The position numbers and the translations under genes were made by a program. From positions 1 to 11,439 of the forward strand of contig CAJTOE010000074.1 in the NCBI GenBank assembly GCA_910577805.1: a stretch of DNA of 11,439 nucleotides, written 5' to 3'. Position 1 is the first letter of the stretch; each line of letters starts with the position of its first letter. Source of the DNA: an uncultured Oscillospiraceae bacterium. Lineage in GTDB: Bacteria > Bacillota > Clostridia > Oscillospirales > Oscillospiraceae. The notes beneath the pieces are model-generated. The model searched no databases and was not told the origin of the DNA. It was given only the letters and a program-made list of their open reading frames with translations. This document shows positions 6,600-11,439 of this stretch, in pieces.

Positions 6600-7100
6600 A
6601 TGCGCCTGGACTTACGCGAGGTCATCCATACGCCGGGCGCCGTGAAGGCCTTCGCCTTCCCGCTGGACTTGTCCCAGCTGGAATTTTACGGCCAGTTCCC
6701 CATCGTCCGCCCCGTGGAGGTGGAGGGCCGGGTGGTCAACCACGCCGGCGCGCTGTGCCTGGAGGGCGCCGCCCGCTCCCAGCTGGAGCTGGTGTGCGAC
6801 CGGTGCGGCCAGCCCTTTACGCGGGAAAAGACGGTTTCGCTGGACGCTCTGCTCTCCCCGGACGGAAGCGAGGGAGAAGAGGGCGAGCTGCTCCCCCTGG
6901 AGAACGGCGAGCTGGATTTGGACGAGGCGGCGGCTACTGCCTTTGTGCTTGGAATGGATACCAAAAATCTTTGCTCAGACGACTGCAAAGGGCTGTGCGC
7001 CAAGTGTGGAGCCAATTTGAATCGAGAGCCTTGCCGGTGCAGGCCGGAGGTGGACCCCCGATTGGCGGCCCTTGCGCAGCTGCTGGATGATGAAAACTGA
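6600..7100 (+). CDS. yceD: YceD/DUF177 family protein (23S rRNA accumulation factor family)
   Basis: A 166-residue soluble protein of the DUF177/YceD family. E. coli YceD is linked to 23S rRNA accumulation; the molecular role is not settled. The family's cysteine pattern is clear: Cys66 and Cys69 in CDRC, then CSDDCKGLCAKCG (Cys125, 129, 133, 136) and CRC (Cys145, 147). This suggests a bound metal, probably zinc. An acidic linker occupies about residues 87-110. The ATG at 6600 follows GAGGGAGGT with about 6 nt spacing. It is directly downstream of the consensus promoter and 23 bp before rpmF. This pairing is conserved across bacteria and supports a role in large-subunit biogenesis. In many Firmicutes fapR/plsX genes follow rpmF, but here a terminator does. 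Confidence 0.93.
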   Translation: MRLDLREVIHTPGAVKAFAFPLDLSQLEFYGQFPIVRPVEVEGRVVNHAGALCLEGAARSQLELVCDRCGQPFTREKTVSLDALLSPDGSEGEEGELLPLENGELDLDEAAATAFVLGMDTKNLCSDDCKGLCAKCGANLNREPCRCRPEVDPRLAALAQLLDDEN

Positions 7101-7123
7101 GTAGCCGACAGGAGGTGTCAAAA

Positions 7124-7315
7124 ATGGCGGTTCCCAAGAGTAAGGTATCCCGTGCCCGGCGCGATAAGCGGCGCAGCTCCCACTGGAAGCTGGAGACCCC
7201 TGGTATCGTGACTTGTCCCAAGTGCGGCGCCTACCGGCTGCCCCACCGGATGTGCAAAAACTGCCTGACCTACAACGGCCGTGAGTTCGGCAAGGTCGAG
7301 GTCGAGGCCCAGTAA
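7124..7315 (+). CDS. rpmF: 50S ribosomal protein L32 (bL32), zinc-binding form
   Basis: A 63-residue ribosomal protein. The conserved start MAVPKSKVSRARRDKRRS is followed by the four-cysteine zinc knuckle CPKC (Cys31, Cys34) and CKNC (Cys44, Cys47), then the usual NGREFGKVEVE ending. This is the C+ (zinc-containing) paralogue type. Organisms with a cysteine-free copy elsewhere use it under zinc limitation; no second copy is visible in this window. ATG 7124 is chosen over the in-frame GTG at 7115 because AGGAGGT at 7110-7116 includes that GTG, leaving 7 nt to the ATG. It is co-transcribed with yceD and closed by the terminator starting 6 bp after its stop. Confidence 0.98.
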   Translation: MAVPKSKVSRARRDKRRSSHWKLETPGIVTCPKCGAYRLPHRMCKNCLTYNGREFGKVEVEAQ

Positions 7316-7320
7316 GCAAG

Positions 7321-7359
7321 AAAAAGACTGCCCGATGTTCTCGGCGGCAGTCTTTTTTT
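7321..7359. terminator. Bidirectional intrinsic terminator after rpmF
   Basis: A 12-bp stem (7321-7332 with 7346-7357) encloses a 13-nt loop. It is followed by T7 at 7353-7359 on the plus strand. The A5 at 7321-7325 supplies T5 when read on the minus strand. It ends the yceD-rpmF transcript and could also end a minus-strand transcript coming from 7473-7502. Confidence 0.93.
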
Positions 7360-7441
7360 ATTTGTTCTTGAGCTGGTCGCTGAACTGCTTCAGCTCCCGC
7401 TTGGTATCCTCGGAGAGGCAGTTATAGGCGGTGTGATGAAT
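7358..7441 (-). CDS. Possible 27-residue small protein or small RNA, unrecognised
   Basis: Not recognised. On the minus strand a reading frame ending at TAA (7360-7358) encodes HHTAYNCLSEDTKREL followed by KQFSDQLKNK. The second half looks like a charged amphipathic helix. Third codon positions are mostly C or G, as in the genuine genes nearby. A promoter (7473-7502), a strong SD AGGAGG (7461-7456) and the terminator (7321-7359) bracket it. The problem is the start. No ATG, GTG or TTG lies in frame after the SD. The only candidate is ATT at 7441, 14 nt from AGGAGG but 5 nt from a second GAGG. It could therefore be a rare-start microprotein, the remnant of a longer gene, or a roughly 145-nt non-coding RNA. 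Nothing else is seen in the gap 7360-7576 except the two promoters. Confidence 0.35.
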   Translation of the reverse strand: MHHTAYNCLSEDTKRELKQFSDQLKNK

Positions 7442-7472
7442 GGCCCCCTCAGTGCCCTCCTGTTTTTTTCTT

Positions 7473-7502
7473 ATTGTAGCATAGGTGTGCAGTATATGGC
7501 AA
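7473..7502 (-). promoter_or_regulatory. Promoter reading toward rpmF on the minus strand
   Basis: On the minus strand TTGCCA (7502-7497, 5/6 consensus) and TACAAT (7478-7473, 5/6) are 18 bp apart, with an extended -10 TGC immediately before TACAAT. A strong SD follows 11 nt downstream of the -10 box. This quality is hard to explain without a transcript on the minus strand here. Confidence 0.65.
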
Positions 7503-7549
7503 CAACAATATGGGTGCAGAGTCGGGAGGTTTTTCCCCCGCAACAATCC

Positions 7550-7578
7550 TTGCAATAGCCGAATCCCCATGGTAAAAT
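7550..7578 (+). promoter_or_regulatory. Promoter for the DUF512-der-plsY-gpsA unit
   Basis: TTGCAA at 7550-7555 (4/6) and TAAAAT at 7573-7578 (5/6) are 17 bp apart, with an extended -10 TGG at 7570-7572. The -10 box overlaps an in-frame ATG at 7577, which argues against that codon as the start of the next gene. Confidence 0.65.
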
Positions 7579-7609
7579 GAGAGAAAAAAGGCAGGTGACC
7601 CCCTTGTCC

Positions 7610-8950
7610 ATGACCGCCATCCGCCATGTGGACCTGCACAGTCCCGCCCACCGGGCGGGCGTCCACCCCGGCGAGACCCTCACCCACGTCAACGGCAAGC
7701 CCATACTGGACGTGCTGGACTACAAATTCTACACCTACGACCCCCGCCTGGTCCTCACCCTCTCCCGCCCCGACGGCTCCAGCCGGACCGTCCGGGTCCG
7801 GAAGGCCGAGGGCGAGGATTTGGGCCTGGACTTTGAAACCTATCTGATGGACAAGGCCCGCTCCTGCGCCAACCGGTGCATGTTCTGCTTTGTGGACCAG
7901 CTCCCGCCGGGTATGCGGAAAACCCTCTATTTTAAGGATGATGACGCCCGGCTGTCCTTTCTGATGGGCAACTATCTGACCCTCACGAACCTCTCCCCCC
8001 GCGAGGTCCAGCGCATTATCGACCTGCGCATCTCCCCCATCAACGTCTCCGTCCACACCACCAACCCGGCCCTGCGGGTGCAGATGCTGGGCAACCCCAG
8101 AGCTGGGGAAGCCTTGGACATCATGAAGCGGTTCTCCCAGGCCGGTATCACCATGAACTGTCAAATCGTCTCCTGTCCGGGGGTGAACGACGGCCCGGAG
8201 CTGGAGCGGACCATGCGCGATTTAACCGCCATGCACCCGGCGGTCCACAGCGTCTCCGTGGTGCCGGTGGGGGTGACCAAATTCCGCGAAAAACTCTCCC
8301 CCTACACCAAAGAGCAGGCTGTTCAGGTAGTCGGCCAGGTGGAAAAATTCGGAAAAAAATGCCAGGAGAAACTTGGTTCCACTCTCTTCTGGTGCTCCGA
8401 CGAATTTTATCTGCTGGCAGGCCGTCCCATCCCGGAAGAGGCCTATTTCGAGGAGTTCACCCAGTTGGACAACGGCGTTGGGATGCTGCGGCTGCTGGAG
8501 TGTGAGTTCAGCCGGGCGCTGGACCTGTACGAGCCGGAGGAATTACGCGCCGGTCCCTTTTCTATCGCCACCGGCGTATCTGCCGCCCCTCTGCTGGGGA
8601 AATTAGTAGAACGCTCTGGGCTCTCCGGGCGGGTCTATCCAATCGTCAACCATTTCTTCGGTGAGACCATCACAGTCGCCGGACTGATCACCGGCCAGGA
8701 CTTGATCGCTCAGCTGCGGGATAAGCCCCTTGGGGAGCGCCTGCTGATTTCCGCCAACATGCTCCGGGCCGGAGAGCAGGTCTTTCTGGACGATGTGACG
8801 GTGGCCGACGTGGAACGGGAGCTGGGCGTGTCTGTCACCCCGGTGCCCCAGGACGGCTACGACCTGCTGGACGCGATGCTGGGCCTGCCCATTGCGGGAC
8901 CCGCCGCGCGGATAAAAGACGATACCGCGGAATATTATCCATATAATTAA
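7610..8950 (+). CDS. DUF512 / PDZ-like radical SAM family protein (TIGR03279-like), function unknown
   Basis: A 446-residue protein. An N-terminal PDZ-like domain (about 5-65) contains SPAHRAGVHPGETLTHVNG. A CxxxCxxC cluster follows (Cys86, Cys90, Cys93 in CANRCMFC), the spacing used by radical SAM enzymes to bind a [4Fe-4S] cluster. Next are FKDDDARLSFLMGNY and a C-terminal DUF512 region from about residue 230. Homologues are widespread in Clostridia and cyanobacteria, and the reaction is unknown. The ATG at 7577 sits in the -10 box and has no SD. AGGTGA at 7593-7598 suits either TTG 7604 (5 nt) or ATG 7610 (11 nt); I give the ATG, and TTG would add two residues. It leads the der-plsY-gpsA block, a conserved clostridial arrangement. 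A link to ribosome assembly or phospholipid synthesis is only suggested by context. Confidence 0.88.
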   Translation: MTAIRHVDLHSPAHRAGVHPGETLTHVNGKPILDVLDYKFYTYDPRLVLTLSRPDGSSRTVRVRKAEGEDLGLDFETYLMDKARSCANRCMFCFVDQLPPGMRKTLYFKDDDARLSFLMGNYLTLTNLSPREVQRIIDLRISPINVSVHTTNPALRVQMLGNPRAGEALDIMKRFSQAGITMNCQIVSCPGVNDGPELERTMRDLTAMHPAVHSVSVVPVGVTKFREKLSPYTKEQAVQVVGQVEKFGKKCQEKLGSTLFWCSDEFYLLAGRPIPEEAYFEEFTQLDNGVGMLRLLECEFSRALDLYEPEELRAGPFSIATGVSAAPLLGKLVERSGLSGRVYPIVNHFFGETITVAGLITGQDLIAQLRDKPLGERLLISANMLRAGEQVFLDDVTVADVERELGVSVTPVPQDGYDLLDAMLGLPIAGPAARIKDDTAEYYPYN

Positions 8951-8960
8951 TCCGCACGGC

Positions 8961-8987
8961 GCAGGGACGGCCTGCGGCCGCCCCTGC
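8961..8987. repeat. GC-rich intergenic hairpin before der
   Basis: GCAGGGACGGCC (8961-8972) pairs with GGCCGCCCCTGC (8976-8987): 12 positions, one mismatch, 3-nt loop. A smaller AT-rich palindrome AAAAT-AAT-ATTTT (8988-9000) follows at once. No T-run follows, so it is not a standard terminator, and der's SD comes soon after. It could be a dispersed repeat or an mRNA stability element between the DUF512 gene and der. Confidence 0.6.
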
Positions 8988-9019
8988 AAAATAATATTTT
9001 ATACAAGGAAGTGATACCC

Positions 9020-10345
9020 ATGAAGCCCTTAGTCGCCATTGTGGGCCGGCCCAATGTGGGCAAGTCCATGCTGTTCAACAAGCTCTGCGGCCAGCGGCTG
9101 TCCATCGTGGAGGACACCCCCGGCGTGACCCGCGACCGGCTGTACGCCCAGTGCGAGTGGCGTAACCGCGTGTTCGACATCGTGGACACCGGCGGCATCG
9201 AGCCGGACACAGACAATCAGATCCTGTCCTTCATGCGGGAGCAGGCAGAAATCGCCATCCAGACCGCCACGGTGATCGTGTTCGTGTGCGACGTGAAAAC
9301 CGGCATGACCGCCTCCGACCAGGACGTCGCCAATCTGCTTCTGCGTTCCCGGAAGCCGGTGGTGCTGGCGGTGAACAAGGCCGACCAGGTCGGCCGGGAA
9401 AACCCGGATATCTATGAGTTCTACAACCTGGGCCTGGGGGACCCCATCGCGGTCTCCGCCGTCCACGGCCACGGCACCGGCGATCTGCTGGACGCGTGCT
9501 TTGAGCATTTCCCCCCGGAGGAAGCGGAGGAGGAAGAGGACGACTCCATCAAGGTCGCCATCATCGGCAAGCCCAATGTGGGCAAATCCTCCCTGGTGAA
9601 CCGCATCCTGGGCCAGGAACGGGTGATCGTCTCCGATATGGCGGGCACCACCCGCGACGCGGTGGACAGCTGCTTTGAGAACGGCCAGGGCAAATACTGG
9701 TTCATCGACACCGCCGGAATGCGGAAAAAATCCCGCGTGGACGACCGCATTGAAAAGTTCTCCGTCCTGCGGGCGACGATGGCCATCGAGCGCAGCGACG
9801 TGTGCCTGATTCTGATCGACGCCCAGGAGGGCGTGACCGAGCAGGACACCAAAGTGGCCGGGCTGGCCCACGAGGCCGGAAAGGCCTGCATCATCGTGGT
9901 CAACAAGTGGGACGCCATCGAGAAGGACGGCAAGACCATGGACAAAATGCGCCAGGAGGTGCGCCGGGACCTGTCCTATATGACCTACGCCCCCATCGTG
10001 TTCATCTCCGCCCTGACGGGCCAGCGGGTGGACCGGCTGTTTGAGCTGATTAACTACGTGAACAACCAGGCCGCCATGCGTATTACCACCGGGATGCTCA
10101 ATTCCGTGCTGGCGGACGCGACCACCCGTGTGCAGCCCCCCACGGACAAGGGCCGGCGGCTGAAAATCTACTATATGACCCAGGTGGGCATCAAGCCGCC
10201 CCACTTTGTCTGCTTCTGCAATGACGCAAGGCTGTTCCATTTTTCCTACCAGCGCTACCTGGAAAATCAAATCCGCTCTACCTTCGGCCTGGAGGGCACC
10301 CCGGTACGCCTGACGGTCCGGGAGCGGGGGGAGAAGGAGGGATAA
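9020..10345 (+). CDS. der: Ribosome assembly GTPase Der (EngA)
   Basis: A 441-residue GTPase with two tandem G domains and a C-terminal KH-like domain, required for 50S subunit maturation. First G domain: Walker A GRPNVGKS (9-16), DTPGVTRD (32-39), DTGG (56-59) and NKAD (119-122). An acidic linker (about 167-175) leads to the second G domain: GKPNVGKS (183-190), GTTRD (209-213), DTAG (230-233) and NKWD (295-298). The KH-like domain covers the last roughly 90 residues and contains QVGIKPPHFVCFCND. The length is typical. ATG 9020 is preferred over the in-frame GTG at 9011 because AAGGAAGTGA at 9005-9014 covers that GTG and acts as the SD. It follows the DUF512 gene by 69 bp and is 3 bp from plsY, with the plsY SD lying inside its 3' end. 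Confidence 0.98.
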   Translation: MKPLVAIVGRPNVGKSMLFNKLCGQRLSIVEDTPGVTRDRLYAQCEWRNRVFDIVDTGGIEPDTDNQILSFMREQAEIAIQTATVIVFVCDVKTGMTASDQDVANLLLRSRKPVVLAVNKADQVGRENPDIYEFYNLGLGDPIAVSAVHGHGTGDLLDACFEHFPPEEAEEEEDDSIKVAIIGKPNVGKSSLVNRILGQERVIVSDMAGTTRDAVDSCFENGQGKYWFIDTAGMRKKSRVDDRIEKFSVLRATMAIERSDVCLILIDAQEGVTEQDTKVAGLAHEAGKACIIVVNKWDAIEKDGKTMDKMRQEVRRDLSYMTYAPIVFISALTGQRVDRLFELINYVNNQAAMRITTGMLNSVLADATTRVQPPTDKGRRLKIYYMTQVGIKPPHFVCFCNDARLFHFSYQRYLENQIRSTFGLEGTPVRLTVRERGEKEG

Positions 10346-10348
10346 GAA

Positions 10349-10996
10349 ATGCCGGAACATCAAACTGCGACTTTTCTCCTGATTGCTTCATTTGTGCTGA
10401 CAGCGGCAGTATCCTATTTCCTGGGCTGTTTCAATGGAGCCGTTATTGTCTCCAAGTATATCCTGCGGGATGATGTACGCACCCACGGCAGCGGAAACGC
10501 TGGACTGACCAATTTCTTCCGCACGTTTGGCGGGCCGCTGACGCTGGTTGTGATATTGTGCGACGTTATAAAAGCGATTCTGGCGGTACTGCTGGGTATT
10601 ATGTTGATTGGCTCGATTGCGAATGCGCCGCTATTAGGAAAATACTGGGCGGCATTGTTCTGCCTGCTGGGGCATATGTTCCCCTGTATGTTCCATTTCA
10701 AGGGGGGCAAGGGTATCCTCTCCGGCGGGGCGATCGCCTTCATGATCGACTGGCGCATCGCCCTGGTGGTCTGGGGCGGCTTCCTGATCCTGGCGGTGCT
10801 GACCCGCTATGTCTCCTTGGGCTCCTGCTGGGCGGGGGCGTCCTTCCCCTTCGCCACCTGGTTTGTGTACCACGACTGGGCGCTGACCCTTCTGGCTGTC
10901 TTCATCGGCGGCTTGATTTTGTACATGCACCGGGGGAACATCCACCGGCTGCTGACAGGGACGGAGAATAAATTCACACTCCATAAAAAATCTTGA
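10349..10996 (+). CDS. plsY: Acyl-phosphate:glycerol-3-phosphate acyltransferase PlsY
   Basis: A 215-residue integral membrane enzyme that acylates glycerol-3-phosphate from acyl phosphate, the first step of phosphatidic acid synthesis in most Gram-positive bacteria. The three family motifs are present: GSGNAGLTNFFRTFG (47-61), GHMFPCMFHFKGGKG (108-122, phosphate/acyl-phosphate binding) and HRGNIHRLLTGTENK (194-208). The motifs lie between hydrophobic segments at about 8-35, 62-92, 98-113, 125-155 and 160-192. ATG 10349 is served by AAGGAGGG inside the end of der, so translation is probably coupled. gpsA follows 16 bp later and makes its substrate. The first third to half uses more A/T- and G-ending codons than der or its own 3' part, a possible sign of intragenic recombination. 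Confidence 0.96.
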   Translation: MPEHQTATFLLIASFVLTAAVSYFLGCFNGAVIVSKYILRDDVRTHGSGNAGLTNFFRTFGGPLTLVVILCDVIKAILAVLLGIMLIGSIANAPLLGKYWAALFCLLGHMFPCMFHFKGGKGILSGGAIAFMIDWRIALVVWGGFLILAVLTRYVSLGSCWAGASFPFATWFVYHDWALTLLAVFIGGLILYMHRGNIHRLLTGTENKFTLHKKS

Positions 10997-11012
10997 ATCA
11001 GGAGGTCTTTTT

Positions 11013-11439
11013 ATGAAAATCACAGTTCTGGGCAGCGGCGGCTGGGGCACGGCTCTGGCGCTGGTACTGCTGGAAAACGGCCATGAGGTCACCCTCTGGT
11101 CCTACACCCAGGAGGAGTCCGACGTTTTACGCAATACCCACGAAAACCCCATGCTCAAGGGGGTCCCCCTGCCGGAAACTCTCCAGTTCTCCACGGACCT
11201 GGCCTGTGTAAAGGGCTGCGGCGCCGTCGTTCTGGCTACGCCGTCCTTCGCCGTGCGCACCACCGCCGCCCAGCTCCGGGAGCTGGCTGACCCCGGTACG
11301 ATCCTCATTTCCGTCTCCAAGGGTATCGAGAAGGACAGCTCCCTTCGGCTGAGTCAGGTCATCGAGCAGGAGCTTCAGGGCAAGTGCCCGGTGGTGGTGC
11401 TGTCCGGCCCCTCCCACGCGGAGGAAGTGGGCCGGGGCG
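11013..11439 (+). CDS. gpsA: NAD(P)-dependent glycerol-3-phosphate dehydrogenase, N-terminal part (cut by window edge)
   Basis: The first 142 residues are present. The Rossmann nucleotide-binding start is MKITVLGSGGWGTALA, with the GSGGWG turn at 7-12. It is followed by an asparagine-proline segment NTHENPMLKGVPLP, ATPSFAVR near residue 75, SKGIEKDS at about 103-110 and the start of the substrate-site motif SGPSHAEEV at about 131-139. The catalytic lysine motif and C-terminal helical domain lie beyond the edge. The enzyme reduces dihydroxyacetone phosphate to sn-glycerol-3-phosphate in the cytoplasm, the substrate for the PlsY encoded just upstream. The ATG at 11013 follows AGGAGGT with about 6 nt spacing. 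It is in an operon with plsY and der. In clostridia spoIVA often follows gpsA, which could be checked in the neighbouring sequence. Confidence 0.96.
   Translation, partial: MKITVLGSGGWGTALALVLLENGHEVTLWSYTQEESDVLRNTHENPMLKGVPLPETLQFSTDLACVKGCGAVVLATPSFAVRTTAAQLRELADPGTILISVSKGIEKDSSLRLSQVIEQELQGKCPVVVLSGPSHAEEVGRG

Noticed and set aside
7577..7609. ATG at 7577 as the start of the DUF512 protein
   Set aside because: It lies within the -10 box TAAAAT and has no SD; AGGTGA and codons at 7604/7610 fit better.
7442..8164. Upstream extension of the small minus-strand frame into a 268-codon reading frame
   Set aside because: Most of it is antisense to the DUF512 gene, and the extension passes through the minus-strand promoter and SD, so only the last 27 codons merit consideration.
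9029..10363. 444-codon open frame on the minus strand opposite der
   Set aside because: It mirrors der almost exactly, is rich in His, Gly, Val and Gln typical of antisense readings of GC-rich codons, and has no SD or recognisable motif.
1..11439. CRISPR array, IS element, prophage, toxin-antitoxin or defence system, tRNA or rRNA
   Set aside because: I looked for regularly spaced direct repeats, terminal inverted repeats with transposase motifs, integrase or toxin motifs and tRNA-like cloverleafs and saw none; the gene content is conserved housekeeping.

Overview
The window looks like a core-chromosome segment of a GC-rich, spore-forming-type Firmicute, most likely an Oscillospiraceae-like gut clostridium (Clostridium cluster IV). 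Grounds: strong AGGAGG-type ribosome binding sites throughout, C/G-ending codon preference, a SpoVB/YabM-like flippase next to mazG and an HU gene, the four-cysteine form of ribosomal protein L32, and the block DUF512 protein - der - plsY - gpsA, which is a familiar clostridial arrangement. The genus is inference.

Minus-strand half (1-6449, read right to left): an RluA-family pseudouridine synthase, a purine nucleoside phosphorylase, an MTA/SAH-type deaminase, a SpoVB/MurJ-superfamily flippase, MazG and HU. HU is closed by a strong intrinsic terminator (311-345). Beyond it, a family 2 glycosyltransferase starts and runs off the left edge. The phosphorylase, deaminase and flippase genes are separated by only 14-23 bp and should be co-transcribed; the first two fit purine nucleoside and S-adenosyl by-product salvage.

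Plus-strand half (6530-11439): a consensus promoter (TTGACA-17 bp-TATAAT) drives yceD (DUF177) and rpmF (L32), which end at a bidirectional terminator (7321-7359). A second promoter at 7550-7578 precedes the DUF512 radical-SAM-like protein, followed by der (ribosome assembly GTPase), plsY and gpsA (both phospholipid synthesis; gpsA is cut by the right edge). Two divergent promoter pairs organise the region, one at 6482-6558 and one at 7473-7578.

The region is essentially housekeeping. I see no mobile element, CRISPR array, tRNA/rRNA or defence system. The most interesting items are: a possible unannotated minus-strand micro-transcript at about 7321-7502 with its own promoter, SD and terminator but no canonical start codon; a MazG whose second domain appears to have lost its metal-binding helix; a potential G-quadruplex and hairpin between two genes; two GC-rich intergenic hairpins; and a codon-usage shift inside plsY.
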